From the NCBI RefSeq assembly GCF_947490415.1, contig NZ_CANLGX010000001.1, positions 620,001 to 684,000 on the forward strand: a stretch of DNA of 64,000 nucleotides, given 5' to 3'. The position numbers and the translations under genes are program-made. How positions within the stretch are numbered: position 1 is the stretch's first letter; every line of letters starts with the position of its first letter. This DNA comes from an uncultured Eudoraea sp. Lineage in GTDB: Bacteria; Bacteroidota; Bacteroidia; Flavobacteriales; Flavobacteriaceae. Below are positions 19,581 to 28,727 of this stretch, piece after piece. The notes beneath the pieces were generated by a model, which was not told where the DNA came from, did no database searches, and worked only from the letters and a program-made list of their open reading frames with translations.

Positions 19581-19611
19581 TTTACCACAAATAATCAAAT
19601 TTTACCACAAA
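19581..19611 (+). promoter_or_regulatory. Candidate LytTR direct-repeat operator
   Basis: TTTACCACAAA occurs twice (19581-19591 and 19601-19611), exactly 20 bp apart, i.e. on one face of the helix. LytTR regulators bind direct repeats of about 9-10 bp with near two-turn spacing. Position between the LytTR gene and the cupin gene fits autoregulation of the cupin unit. Confidence 0.5.
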
Positions 19612-19616
19612 CAAGC

Positions 19617-19649
19617 TAAAAAGCTGGTGCCCTTGGCCCCCGGCTTTTA
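19617..19649 (+). terminator. Terminator of LytTR gene or attenuator
   Basis: Stem AAAAGCTGG / CCGGCTTTT with one G-T pair and a C-rich loop, followed by a short T-run. It lies between the direct repeat and the cupin start, so it could also act as an attenuator. Confidence 0.5.
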
Positions 19650-19686
19650 AATTCGTCTCAATATCAATCATTAAATCTAAATTTTC

Positions 19687-20646
19687 ATGAGAACAAAAAT
19701 TAAAACAAGTAAGAAACAATGCGCCTCGCTTTTACTTAGTGCCGCATTCTATCTCCTGGTGTACCCGGTACAATCACAGGAAAACAGTAAAGAACATCAT
19801 GCAATTTTACAGTCTTTTGTAGAAAGCTATAAAACAGATCCCATGGCCTTGTCGGTTACATTTGGGATTGCAGTGGGTGAAGAATGGTGGCATGTTGTAT
19901 CGGAGCGAAAAGAGGAAGGTTATAAAGTAGGTAAGAAGAAACAATATACCTTTCATAATTATGGTCCAAATGAGGTAACCCTTCATCAGGGGAAACCTAA
20001 AGAACCTACCTGGTATTTTAAATTTGCCGATGCCTCGGTTTTACAAAAAATTAATGCTAAAGTCTGGACCGCAAGTACCGCCAATGCCCGTTCCACCTCA
20101 GCCGATGAAGTGGGCCTGGATATCCTTTCCATGGATGGATTTATATATACACAAAAGACAGATGCTATCTCCTACCAGGTGCTGGAACATTTTTGGAAGA
20201 AGGATGCCATAGAAATCACCCATTTTACCCGTGATAATACCCTGCCCAGCCATGGTGCGGAAATAGTTTCTCTATACACCATGAAAGACAAACGCATAGG
20301 GTGGTTCAGTCTGGGAACGGATGAGGCTGCTAATGCAGACGAGCGTCTGGAAAAAGGTCAGGTACCTAACCTGATGATCTTTACCAAGGGCAAGGGAAAA
20401 GGCCTTTTTGGGGAGGAAGAATTTGATATTGAGCCCGGAATGAGTGTATTTATAGGTCCCTATGTAAAACACGTGATCTATAATCCGTATGAAGAACCGC
20501 TGGAAGGCATCCTGGTACTCTTTGGCGATAATATTGATTTTGCCAAAGGTCAGTCGTATCTGGAATTTTTGGAAAGGGAGCAAGACTTCCTGGAAGAAAA
20601 TGAAAAAAATGTTCAGATAAGCTCCGGAGACCTGGGCAGTAATTAG
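19687..20646 (+). CDS. Secreted cupin-domain protein
   Basis: A 319-residue exported protein, signal peptide through YPVQSQ. N-terminal helical part has FGIAVGEEWWHV; the middle contains ALD-like helices; the C-terminal domain is a cupin: LPSHGAEIVSLY, then GEEEFDIEPGMSVFIGPYVKHVIYNP with the His of the second cupin motif and a barrel end ILVLFGDN. The first His pair is weak, so metal binding is uncertain. Function unknown. Followed by a strong terminator, so monocistronic; probably controlled by the adjacent LytTR protein. Confidence 0.8.
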   Translation: MRTKIKTSKKQCASLLLSAAFYLLVYPVQSQENSKEHHAILQSFVESYKTDPMALSVTFGIAVGEEWWHVVSERKEEGYKVGKKKQYTFHNYGPNEVTLHQGKPKEPTWYFKFADASVLQKINAKVWTASTANARSTSADEVGLDILSMDGFIYTQKTDAISYQVLEHFWKKDAIEITHFTRDNTLPSHGAEIVSLYTMKDKRIGWFSLGTDEAANADERLEKGQVPNLMIFTKGKGKGLFGEEEFDIEPGMSVFIGPYVKHVIYNPYEEPLEGILVLFGDNIDFAKGQSYLEFLEREQDFLEENEKNVQISSGDLGSN

Positions 20647-20670
20647 CCTTCCTTTAAAATATACCATACA

Positions 20671-20700
20671 AAAAAGACCCGGAAGTTTGCCGGGTCTTTT
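20671..20700 (+). terminator. Rho-independent terminator
   Basis: Stem AAAAGACCCGG / CCGGGTCTTTT separated by a short loop AAGTTTG. It lies between the convergent cupin and Lnt-like genes and serves at least the cupin gene. Confidence 0.85.
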
Positions 20701-20742
20701 AATATCAATGATTGTTCTGCCATTTGTACTGCCAAACAACGC

Positions 20743-22371
20743 TCAGGCTTCCAACGCCCTGGTCTTACCCTTTAAATAAGATTTCTTTCTCCTTAGTACT
20801 GCCCTGAACAAGATGTCTAGTATAATATATGCTGTAAGTACCAGACTTAAGTAAGGCAAAACATCTCCTATAGTGTTGTAAATAGTAGCTACTCCTCTGG
20901 TCTTCACATTTGCAATTATAGTCTTATCAGCGGAAGAGAAAAAATCCATTTTAGCGATAATATTCCCATAAGGATCCGTTGCCAAAGAAGTTGCCCTGGA
21001 TACAGGTCTGACTATGGAAACCCCATTTTCGATCCCCCGTAAGACGGCCATCTGGGCATGGTAGGGATCTATTGCTTTCCAGTCTCCGGACGGGATTAGC
21101 AGAATATCCGTTTTATTGCTCCCTGCCTGTTTCATAAAGTGAGGAAAATCAGCATCGTAACAAATTACCGGGGATAATTTGCCATAGGGCGTATCGATGA
21201 CCGGCATAATATCATCGGAACCATAATCCTGTTCGGCAAAAGGAACCGGATTGCTTTTCAGATAGGTGTTTGCCAACTCACCTTCCGGGGTAAGGGTCAT
21301 TGTTTTATTGACCAAAAGCAACCTGTCCGGACTATACGGTCCCGGATTTATCACTCCCAAAGAAATGAAGAGGTAAATCCCTTTTTCCCTGGCAAACTCT
21401 TTGGCCCTTTGAATTACTCCTTCCTCCTGATTATTAATAATTAAACCTATGGCTTCGGACCAGACAACTATCTTCGCGCCTTCATCGGCCAAAAGGGCCG
21501 TTTTTTGAAAAAGGAGTTCCAGATTACCTTCAAGTGTCTTTAGTGTCCTTTTATATTTGTCATCGGCAGGATTTTCAATAAAAGGTATCATGGCCTTATT
21601 GGCTTCCTGAAGTTCCGCGGAAGCCTGTGAAGTTTCCGGCGAAATACTGATCGTTTTTCCAAATTCGTCTTCATAAAGGGTTTCCATTACATTGGTATTG
21701 TCTATGGTAACCCCTGCTATTTTAACATATTCATCTGCTGAAGTATGGCTAAACGCCAATCTGAAAATTCCAAAGGCAAGGACTACCACATAAATTGTGG
21801 CAGCTATGGCGACTCCTCTTTTGATTTTTTTCCATTCCCATTGTAAGCCTGTCATCCAGTTGAACAGCGATGCGAACCAGGCAACTAAAAATGAAATCCC
21901 CCAAATACCAAAGACAGATGCAATTTGCTGAATAGCTTTAAACTGGTATTGGGTGTTGGCAATGGAGCTCCAAACATCCCCGTTTTCGAAGGTATTTAGG
22001 TATTCCAGGCTTATGAATGCCGCAGGAAAAATAAGTGTTCCCAAAAAACCTTTTTCTTTCGCTTTGCTCAGTTTATCTATAAGGTAGGGGATTATAGATT
22101 TCAATGATACGATCATGAGTATGATCATAAAAATGGGCAGGGGAGCCGGGAATACTTCATAGGTGGCCAACAACCCGGAAATATAAAGACCCAGTACCCC
22201 AAAAACCAGCACTTGCCATAATTTGACATTCCTCGAAAAATAAAGTAAAAAGGCAAGTCCAAACCAGGGTGCAATAAATATGGTCCACTTGGCTGAACCG
22301 AAGATCATAAAGAGCATTCCCAGAACTAATGCTACGTACGGATTCGATAAATAACGTTTTAGAGTTTTCAT
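20743..22371 (-). CDS. Lnt-like membrane nitrilase / N-acyltransferase
   Basis: About 542 residues: an N-terminal membrane part of roughly seven helices and a periplasmic nitrilase-fold domain (about 230-500). The catalytic triad of apolipoprotein N-acyltransferase is visible: Glu in IVVWSEAIGL, Lys in YLKSNPVPFAEQ and Cys in VICYDADFPHF. A last helix follows. This may be a divergent second Lnt or an enzyme acylating another substrate. I start at 22371, where a basic residue-rich head (MKTLKRYLSNP) leads into the first helix. An AraC-type regulator gene lies 128 bp upstream on the same strand. Confidence 0.82.
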   Translation of the reverse strand: MKTLKRYLSNPYVALVLGMLFMIFGSAKWTIFIAPWFGLAFLLYFSRNVKLWQVLVFGVLGLYISGLLATYEVFPAPLPIFMIILMIVSLKSIIPYLIDKLSKAKEKGFLGTLIFPAAFISLEYLNTFENGDVWSSIANTQYQFKAIQQIASVFGIWGISFLVAWFASLFNWMTGLQWEWKKIKRGVAIAATIYVVVLAFGIFRLAFSHTSADEYVKIAGVTIDNTNVMETLYEDEFGKTISISPETSQASAELQEANKAMIPFIENPADDKYKRTLKTLEGNLELLFQKTALLADEGAKIVVWSEAIGLIINNQEEGVIQRAKEFAREKGIYLFISLGVINPGPYSPDRLLLVNKTMTLTPEGELANTYLKSNPVPFAEQDYGSDDIMPVIDTPYGKLSPVICYDADFPHFMKQAGSNKTDILLIPSGDWKAIDPYHAQMAVLRGIENGVSIVRPVSRATSLATDPYGNIIAKMDFFSSADKTIIANVKTRGVATIYNTIGDVLPYLSLVLTAYIILDILFRAVLRRKKSYLKGKTRALEA

Positions 22372-22499
22372 GATATTCTGAATTTTTTGATTATTGAACA
22401 AAGTAAGTGCATGAATTGCCCAAAGTCGACAGTATACATGAAGTCGAACCAAAAAAATGAGTATGATTTTCAGTCCCTGATATCGTACCTGTTAAAAGA

Positions 22500-23609
22500 T
22501 CAGGTAGTGCCGGCTTTAAAAGCCGTTGGGGTTATTCCTGTATATTTTTTGAAAGCCGTATTAAAGCTCGACTTGGAACTAAAGCCCACTTCATACATTA
22601 CTTCCAGCACAGTTAGTTTGGTATCCTGAGATTCCCTCAGGATACGTTTTGCCTCTTCGATGCGGTAACTATTGATCAGGTCGAAAAAAGATTTGCCCAA
22701 TTCCATATTGATCAAGGTGGAGAGCTGACGTGGAGAAATCTGCATTTGCTCTGCAAGCAAATTCAAAGTTAGCTCCGGCTCCAAAAATGGCTTGTTTTTA
22801 GACAAATGCTCCCGAAGTTTTTGGAGCAGGGATTCATTTTCTTCTGATTCGACCGTGCTTGTAACCACACTTCTGGAAGCGCCAAGGAAGATCTCATTTT
22901 GGTGGAGCCCTTTGAGCAAGACACTGTTAATAAAAAACAACAAGCCTATTAAACCTAACGCTATTGCCCCCTGATCCATGCGAATAATCTGACTGTGCCT
23001 GAGTACGTTGCCAAAAGTACTTGCCAGCACGGAAATGATAAAAAAATTGACTAAGAAATTCAACCAGTTGAGATTTATCTTGTCAATATTCGAGAATTGC
23101 TCCACAATGGTGCGCCGGTAATGTTTAATAGTTATTTTAATGGCTACCAAATAGGCTAGTTCGTATATAAAACCGAAAACAGAGATAAGAATAGTGCTGA
23201 GATTCTTTCCTGCCTTAACATCTTCCAAAACCCATTGTTGCTTTTCCGGAGATTGGCTGTAATAAAAAACAACCAATAAAATTATAATTATTACAAAAGG
23301 TAACGCATGCAGTAAATGAATGTATCTGAGACTAAATTTAGGGGTGGTCAGGGACTGGGTATATAACAGTAGCAGTGGGGCGTGAAAAACAACCAGACTG
23401 TTAAGAATTAGTGCGTACTGGCTTTTCTCTTCATAGAATTCGGTGATAAGCAGGTAATAGTCCAGTAATCCAAAAGCCAAACTCAGGAAGAAAAAGGCCA
23501 GGAGGTAATTGCTCAATTTTCTGCCTTTTTTGGAAAAGAAAAGGAAGAAGCTTATAAAAAACAACTGAAAGAGTACGAGTAAGGTCAGAAAATTAAAAAG
23601 TTCTGCCAT
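22500..23609 (-). CDS. Membrane-spanning AraC-family regulator
   Basis: A 369-residue protein with about seven hydrophobic helices in the N-terminal 240 residues and a C-terminal AraC/XylS DNA-binding domain: LTLNLLAEQMQISPRQLS, GKSFFDLINSYRIEEAKRIL, and the second helix-turn-helix VLEVMYEVGFSSKSSFNTAF followed by YTGITPTAF. This 7TM-AraC layout is common in Bacteroidota and links an extracytoplasmic signal to transcription. It probably controls the Lnt-like gene that follows on the same strand. Confidence 0.9.
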   Translation of the reverse strand: MAELFNFLTLLVLFQLFFISFFLFFSKKGRKLSNYLLAFFFLSLAFGLLDYYLLITEFYEEKSQYALILNSLVVFHAPLLLLYTQSLTTPKFSLRYIHLLHALPFVIIIILLVVFYYSQSPEKQQWVLEDVKAGKNLSTILISVFGFIYELAYLVAIKITIKHYRRTIVEQFSNIDKINLNWLNFLVNFFIISVLASTFGNVLRHSQIIRMDQGAIALGLIGLLFFINSVLLKGLHQNEIFLGASRSVVTSTVESEENESLLQKLREHLSKNKPFLEPELTLNLLAEQMQISPRQLSTLINMELGKSFFDLINSYRIEEAKRILRESQDTKLTVLEVMYEVGFSSKSSFNTAFKKYTGITPTAFKAGTT

Positions 23610-23939
23610 TTATTATTAACTGTTAGTTTCTGTATCAGATGGAAGGCAATATTTATTATTGCTTCTTATAAATGTATTACATAAAACCGAGTAAATAAAG
23701 TTTCTAACCTCAAGCGCTGTGATAATTCTCCTTAAGGGACTTTTCAATATTCAAAAACTGAACTAATTAGGGATTTTACGAAAGAAGTTGATCATTGGAA
23801 CTGGTAGAGCTATCCAGCGTAGTGAATTATCTATAATTATAGTATAGTGGTTTGTTCAGAAACAGGAATTTAACCTTCACATTAGAGTGAGGACCAGAAC
23901 AATTATTCACCTGGGTATTTCTTTCTGTAATACCCTTAT
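23610..23939. other. Intergenic region without a recognised gene
   Basis: A 330-bp spacer between the AraC gene promoter and the 3' end of the OmpA gene. No coding frame or strong terminator was recognised. Confidence 0.4.
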
Positions 23940-25145
23940 TTATCCGGTTTTGGGTACGTTCATTTTCACAAATTCTACCCTTCTGTTATTAGCTTTGCCT
24001 TCAGGTGTGCCATTATCAGCCACCGGTACATCTTCTCCAAATCCTTTTGAGACCATCCTTTCGCCGTCAATCCCCTGTGCAACTAATTCATCCACTACTG
24101 TCTTAGCCCGCTGTTCCGATAAAGTCATATTAAACTGAGTGTCACCATCACTATCCGTATGTCCTTCAACACTAAAATTAATTTCCGGATGCTCCTTCAT
24201 TAGTTTCGCAACTTCATTAATTACACCCATAGATTCAGGTTTTAAAGTTGCTTTTCCTGAATCAAATTTTATTCCGTTAGTAACAATTTTCCCATCGGTT
24301 AAAAATCGATCATATAGTTGTACGGCGCCTTCTGCTATGCGGATATTTTTTATCATTGTGGGATAATCACCAGTTTGGCTAAAATCATAAGTACTCCCTT
24401 TCAAACTTATTGCTTGTGGATTTCCTTTTACATTGGGCAACATTAACAATCTGTCCTGATCAATATATATTTTTAGCGCTCTTATATTAAAGGAAATTGC
24501 CACATGACGCCAGTGGGGATACTCTTTTTGAGATTCTTTGGGTAAATTTCGACGCATTCTACCGCCGTCATAAGAAGCTCCTTGTTCATAGCCCACATCA
24601 ATAACACCAATATCTCCTAGTTCAGATGGGCGGTGGTGAGCTTTTCCTTTATCCCAGAATAATATTTCATATTTGGTAGTTCTATGTGACAAATACATGT
24701 CGAATTCTATGGTAAATTTTTCCGGTAGATAGTCCCCCTCTTTCTTCATAAGTGGTTTTATGGTTGCCCCGGAACTTTCAACAGGAAACCGAATAACATT
24801 TTCACCTTCAAATAAGGCATTTTCAACGTAGCCATCAATTAAATCCCATTGTGAGGGGAATTCCCCATTTTGCTCTCCCTCTAAATTGTCTTCAAATATT
24901 ACTGTTTCACCCGGCACAAAATCATATTTAGACCAGGGTTTAGCAACCTGGTCATCTGTGGTTTCTTCAGCCTTCAGTTCATTTTCTTTGGTTTGTTTTT
25001 CTTCTGGTTGAGGTTCTTCTTCTTCCAATGCTTTTTCAACCTCCTTTTCGACTTTCTTTTTTAGTTTACCCAGTATTTGTGCCTCAGACACGGCAGGCAT
25101 CTGAAGGAACAAACCAACTATCAGGAATAAAAATATGTTTTTCAT
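23940..25145 (-). CDS. OmpA-family outer-membrane protein
   Basis: A 401-residue exported protein. Signal peptide ends VSEAQ; a highly charged Glu/Lys segment (about 25-75) follows, then a jelly-roll-like domain (about 80-275, FEDNLEGEQNGEFPSQWDL onward) and a C-terminal OmpA peptidoglycan-binding domain with NFSVEGHTDSDGD, LSEQRAKTVVDELV and GEDVPVADN. It tethers a carbohydrate-binding-like module to peptidoglycan. The gene carries the island's operator with a perfect -7 box, so it is the leftmost member of the predicted regulon. Confidence 0.88.
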   Translation of the reverse strand: MKNIFLFLIVGLFLQMPAVSEAQILGKLKKKVEKEVEKALEEEEPQPEEKQTKENELKAEETTDDQVAKPWSKYDFVPGETVIFEDNLEGEQNGEFPSQWDLIDGYVENALFEGENVIRFPVESSGATIKPLMKKEGDYLPEKFTIEFDMYLSHRTTKYEILFWDKGKAHHRPSELGDIGVIDVGYEQGASYDGGRMRRNLPKESQKEYPHWRHVAISFNIRALKIYIDQDRLLMLPNVKGNPQAISLKGSTYDFSQTGDYPTMIKNIRIAEGAVQLYDRFLTDGKIVTNGIKFDSGKATLKPESMGVINEVAKLMKEHPEINFSVEGHTDSDGDTQFNMTLSEQRAKTVVDELVAQGIDGERMVSKGFGEDVPVADNGTPEGKANNRRVEFVKMNVPKTG

Positions 25146-25185
25146 GATCTGTAGATATAAAAATGATTTCTTTTCGCGTTTGGAA

Positions 25186-25228
25186 CAAAACTATGAACCC
25201 CTTTGGAGGATGTCAATGATATAGGTCA
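25186..25228 (-). promoter_or_regulatory. Fnr-type operator and promoter of ompA-like gene
   Basis: TGA-TATAGG-TCA at 25217-25228; on the minus strand TAGTTTTG (25193 to 25186), a perfect TAnnTTTG, begins 24 nt after the palindrome's last base. Start codon is 72 nt from the palindrome. Confidence 0.7.
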
Positions 25229-25364
25229 GTACCGTTTAGTATTTCTATATGAGATTATAGCTTCGTTTCCTGCTATCTAAAAAAATAGACAAATTCAAAG
25301 TGCTTATGGTCGTTTTTGATGAATTTATCTCCAGCACTATCCTACAGGCACGCACGGGAACCCA

Positions 25365-25766
25365 TCAATTCTCTAATTCCATATCACCATCAAACACTTG
25401 CATACATTTTTCGATTTCCTTATTGGCCCCCTCCGCAGTAAAACCAAGTCCAATAGCATATTTAAAAATCAAATTCCGCTCCGCTTCATCAATTTCATGA
25501 TCGGCACAGATAATGCTGAACAGGTCATGGAGCCGTTCAATGCGTTCTTCTAACGAATAGGGTGGAATCAAGTGGTACTTCCGGGGATTTTTAAGTATAG
25601 GTTTTACTTCTTCCTCTGAAACATCGAGCTTAACGGCCAAACGTTTCAAAACAATTTCTTCTTCGGGGTTGATAGGGCCATCTATGATCGCCAACTTTAC
25701 AATAGCGGCGAAATGCGATACTTTACTTTCGTGCTCCCCCGATTCGTAAGCTTCAAAGATTGACAT
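25365..25766 (-). CDS. TerB-like protein
   Basis: A 133-residue all-helical cytosolic protein with the TerB/tellurite-resistance pattern: acidic motif IIDGPINPEEEIVLKRLA and a repeat IICADHEIDEAERNLIFKYA, each with the Asp/Glu spacing of the metal-binding helix pairs. It lies 63 bp after the coiled-coil gene and is presumably transcribed from the same operator-bearing promoter. TerB proteins are thought to sense metal or envelope stress; the exact role is not known. Confidence 0.82.
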   Translation of the reverse strand: MSIFEAYESGEHESKVSHFAAIVKLAIIDGPINPEEEIVLKRLAVKLDVSEEEVKPILKNPRKYHLIPPYSLEERIERLHDLFSIICADHEIDEAERNLIFKYAIGLGFTAEGANKEIEKCMQVFDGDMELEN

Positions 25767-25829
25767 ATTCTGTTTCTTTTATAGGTTGCCGTATATTTAA
25801 TAATTCTTTTTTTTGGCCTTAAGGCGGGC

Positions 25830-26228
25830 TTAAAGCATTCCTCCTATATAATTGAACACCCTTGTTTTGTAATCGTTAAGCCCGGTATAGAATTCCTCAA
25901 AACGATCTTTTAATTCCTTATGGTTTTCCAGGTAAAAGGTATCGCAAGAAATGTCCTGACACTCCAAAATACCTTGTAACTTATCTTCATATTCAGAAAT
26001 TTCTTTCTTTAAGTTCTTCGTCTCCCTTGCTCTGGTCTCAATTTCATGCCTGAACTTTTGCAACCGCTCAAAAAGATTAGGCGTGTTTTCTTTGTAAATA
26101 TGAGCATTCAATAACTGTTCTATAAACTGGGTTTCAGTTTCAATATATCCAAGGATCAATTTCCACCATTGGGCATCATGGTGAAAAGCGGTCAATAGTT
26201 CTTCCTGTGTGTTTTGTTCACCCAACAT
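25830..26228 (-). CDS. Coiled-coil protein of island family, copy 1
   Basis: A 132-residue helical protein without signal peptide. It shares a layout with the proteins at 41260-41661 and 47868-48266: an N-terminal HxxxxW motif (HHDAQWWKLILGYIETE), a middle helix with heptads, and a C-terminal half NHKELKDRFEEFYTGLNDYKTRVFNYI ending the chain. No named family. First gene of a two-gene unit with terB, 55 nt downstream of an Fnr-type palindrome. Confidence 0.72.
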   Translation of the reverse strand: MLGEQNTQEELLTAFHHDAQWWKLILGYIETETQFIEQLLNAHIYKENTPNLFERLQKFRHEIETRARETKNLKKEISEYEDKLQGILECQDISCDTFYLENHKELKDRFEEFYTGLNDYKTRVFNYIGGML

Positions 26229-26251
26229 TTTTAGTATTTTAAAATTGATGG

Positions 26252-26294
26252 AAAAGTTACGTTTTTTGGTAACGCTTTTAAATGATCCATATCA
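26252..26294 (-). promoter_or_regulatory. Fnr-type operator, coiled-coil/terB operon
   Basis: TGA-TCCATA-TCA at 26283-26294, with the minus-strand -7 box TAACTTTT (26259 to 26252) beginning 24 nt beyond it. Start codon 55 nt away. Confidence 0.7.
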
Positions 26295-26311
26295 GTTCTG
26301 TGTCTTTTTTT

Positions 26312-27340
26312 CTAAGAAATTTGTAATACTTTTGCCCCCCTGATTTTTTGTTCCTTTACCTCAATAAGTGCTTTATTTACCTGTTCTAAAGGATACAATT
26401 GGTACTCGGGTTTAATGGAGGCCTTTTCCGCCAGCTCCAAAAAATCGGACACATCTTTGGCTGTTAGATTAGCGACCGACTTAATATTTTTCTCCATCCA
26501 AAGATGATCCTGGTAGGACAGGTTTTGCAGATATTCCCGGTCCTTATTTTCCTTTCGAATAGCGTTGATAATCAATCGGCCTCCCTTTTCCAAATTGCGA
26601 AGTGCTTCCACAACAGGAGCCCATGCAGGAGTGGTGTCGATAATGGCATCGAGCTTTTCGGGGGATGTATCAGTCGTTTTACCAGACCAGATCGCCCCTA
26701 GTTCCATGGCAAATTGCCTTTCCTCAGCTTTTCTCGCAAACACAAAAACTTTGGTATTCGAATAACGATGTTTGATCATTTTGAGTACCAAATGTGCCGA
26801 AGCACCAAACCCCATAAGTCCCAAATTATCCCCGTCCCTAATTTGGGCAAGCTGAATAGAACGGTAACCGATAGCACCAGCACATAGCATAGGTGCTGCT
26901 TCAGCATCAGTAAAAAAATGAGGAATAGAACAGGCGTATTTTTCTGGAACGGTCATATATTCTGCATAACCTCCATTTACGTCTTTTCCCGTTGCAACAA
27001 AATCATCGCAAAGGTTTTCATTACCCTCTAAACAAAATTTGCATTTGCCACAGGCGGAAAAGATCCAGGCTACGCCAACCCTATCTCCTACCCTGAATTT
27101 TGAAGTGCCTATACCTAATTTTTCTACAACACCAATAACCTGATGGCCAGGTACCACTGGAAGTTTTGGAGGTTTTAATCTTCCTTCGATTTCATCAAGT
27201 TCAGTATGGCAAACCCCACAGACCGAAATTTTAATGCGTACTTCATTTTTTTTTGGTTCAGGAATGGGAATATCGCACAATTGAAGAGGTGCTCTGTTTT
27301 CTTTCAGATCAGATATTTGGTTTAATATCATTGCTTTCAT
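26312..27340 (-). CDS. Zinc-dependent alcohol dehydrogenase
   Basis: A 342-residue medium-chain dehydrogenase. The catalytic zinc site is CGVCHTELDEIEG with VVPGHQVIGVV; the structural zinc loop is CGKCKFCLEGNENLC; the NAD(P)-binding loop is LMGFGASAHL. Closest in layout to AdhA-like class enzymes that reduce aldehydes or oxidise primary alcohols. Single gene, 55 nt downstream of an Fnr-type palindrome and divergent from the bactofilin-like operon, consistent with use under oxygen limitation. Confidence 0.92.
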   Translation of the reverse strand: MKAMILNQISDLKENRAPLQLCDIPIPEPKKNEVRIKISVCGVCHTELDEIEGRLKPPKLPVVPGHQVIGVVEKLGIGTSKFRVGDRVGVAWIFSACGKCKFCLEGNENLCDDFVATGKDVNGGYAEYMTVPEKYACSIPHFFTDAEAAPMLCAGAIGYRSIQLAQIRDGDNLGLMGFGASAHLVLKMIKHRYSNTKVFVFARKAEERQFAMELGAIWSGKTTDTSPEKLDAIIDTTPAWAPVVEALRNLEKGGRLIINAIRKENKDREYLQNLSYQDHLWMEKNIKSVANLTAKDVSDFLELAEKASIKPEYQLYPLEQVNKALIEVKEQKIRGAKVLQIS

Positions 27341-27363
27341 ATCTGTATACGTAAGGTATCATA

Positions 27364-27406
27364 TAAAAATAAGCGCAATGCTTCATGCCTGCCATGACCT
27401 TTATCA
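27364..27406 (-). promoter_or_regulatory. Fnr-type operator of alcohol dehydrogenase
   Basis: TGA-CCTTTA-TCA at 27395-27406, with the minus-strand box TATTTTTA (27371 to 27364) exactly 24 nt beyond. Start codon 55 nt away. Confidence 0.72.
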
Positions 27407-27471
27407 GTAGCCGTAGTAGTAAAAATTGAAAATAAGAGTCGTTTAAAGTAGAAAACACAAAATCTGCAACG

Positions 27472-27514
27472 TGACCTAAATCATTTCATAAGTGACACAA
27501 TATGAATTCCTTTG
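27472..27514 (+). promoter_or_regulatory. Fnr-type operator of bactofilin-like operon
   Basis: TGA-CCTAAA-TCA at 27472-27483; box TTCCTTTG at 27507-27514 begins 24 nt after it. The transcript should start near 27519, so the frame's upstream GTG at 27492 cannot be the start codon. The start at 27537 is 54 nt from the palindrome. Confidence 0.72.
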
Positions 27515-27536
27515 GATACCATTAAAAATCATGATT

Positions 27537-28727
27537 ATGAAAACAAAGACACTTTTATTCATTTGGTTACTCCCTTTTTTAGTGATCTCGCAATTTAAAA
27601 CCGGGGAGGATATCACCATTTCAACTCCTCAGAACGACGATGTTTACCTGACAGGCAAGGATATAAGTATTGATGCAATGGTCAAAGGGGATTTAGTAGC
27701 CGCTGGCAGCTATATTACCGTAAACGATTCTATTACCCAGGATCTTATTGTGGCCGGTGGTGAGATAATTGTCAAAGGCTATGTGGCAGATGATATACGT
27801 ATGGCTGGTGGAAAACTGACCATTGACTCAGAAGTCGGCGATGATGTCATCGTTGCCGGTGGCGAACTTACTATTACCAAAGATGCCGTGATAAATGGCA
27901 ACCTGATAACCGTGGGAGGCAAGACCAGAATAAAAGGAGTCATCATAGGAATGCTAAAAGCAAGCGCGGGTGAACTGGTAATGAATGGCATAGTGGAAGG
28001 CGATGCAATGCTGCAAGGAGGGGAATTGAAAATTGACGGAATAATACATGGCACCTCCGAAATCGTGGCAGAAGATCTTGAAATCGGTGAAAATGCCCAA
28101 TTTCATAAAGATGTTTCTTATTGGTCGGAAGACGGTCAAATCGATTTTAAGAATTCGCTGTTCAATGCAACGGCCAAACTAGATGAAACCCTGATGGGCG
28201 AACATGAGGAAATTCCCTGGAAATTCTTTGGTATTGCCGCTTTTGGCTTTTGGGTCTTTTATATACTTTCAGCATTTTTGGTCATCCTGTTATTGAATTA
28301 CTTTTTTAAACCTCTTCTTACCGAGGCGGTTACCTATATCAAAGAAGATTTGTGGAAAAGTTTTGGCTACGGTCTTATTTATCTTTTTGGCCTGCCTATC
28401 CTTATCGCGTTTACATTTATGATCATCATCGGCATCCCCATCAGCCTGTTCCTTCTGTCGTTCTATCTTTTTAGTTTGCTGTTCGGGCATTTAGTTGGAG
28501 CCTTGCTGCTTACCTATTATTTGGAAAAACGAAATGGCCAACCCTGGGGAGTTTGGAGAACCTCGTTTATAGCACTGGGCTTTGCAATTGTCTTACGATT
28601 ATTAACTTTTATTCCCTTGTTGGGGTTTCTAATTGCATTCCTGGTAATGACACTTGCGTATGGTTTATTGGCCTACACGATATGGCAAAATAGAAATCGA
28701 AAAAATCCAAAATTAGTTGAAGAATGA
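27537..28727 (+). CDS. Bactofilin-like beta-helix membrane protein
   Basis: About 396 residues: signal peptide (MKTKTLLFIWLLPFLVIS), a right-handed beta-helix built of about ten short imperfect repeats of the type V-x-GDVxxAGGxLxI (for example DVIVAGGELTITKDAVINGN), and four C-terminal transmembrane helices (about 240-385) with LIYLFGLPILIAFTFMIIIG. The repeats resemble bactofilin/polymer-forming domains but face the periplasm here. First gene of an operon with a hydrolase (4-nt overlap) and a phosphoribosyltransferase. Confidence 0.8.
   Translation: MKTKTLLFIWLLPFLVISQFKTGEDITISTPQNDDVYLTGKDISIDAMVKGDLVAAGSYITVNDSITQDLIVAGGEIIVKGYVADDIRMAGGKLTIDSEVGDDVIVAGGELTITKDAVINGNLITVGGKTRIKGVIIGMLKASAGELVMNGIVEGDAMLQGGELKIDGIIHGTSEIVAEDLEIGENAQFHKDVSYWSEDGQIDFKNSLFNATAKLDETLMGEHEEIPWKFFGIAAFGFWVFYILSAFLVILLLNYFFKPLLTEAVTYIKEDLWKSFGYGLIYLFGLPILIAFTFMIIIGIPISLFLLSFYLFSLLFGHLVGALLLTYYLEKRNGQPWGVWRTSFIALGFAIVLRLLTFIPLLGFLIAFLVMTLAYGLLAYTIWQNRNRKNPKLVEE

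Noticed and set aside
27492-27536. Upstream GTG extension of the bactofilin-like gene
   Set aside because: It lies before the predicted transcription start (about 27519) and the signal peptide begins at 27537.
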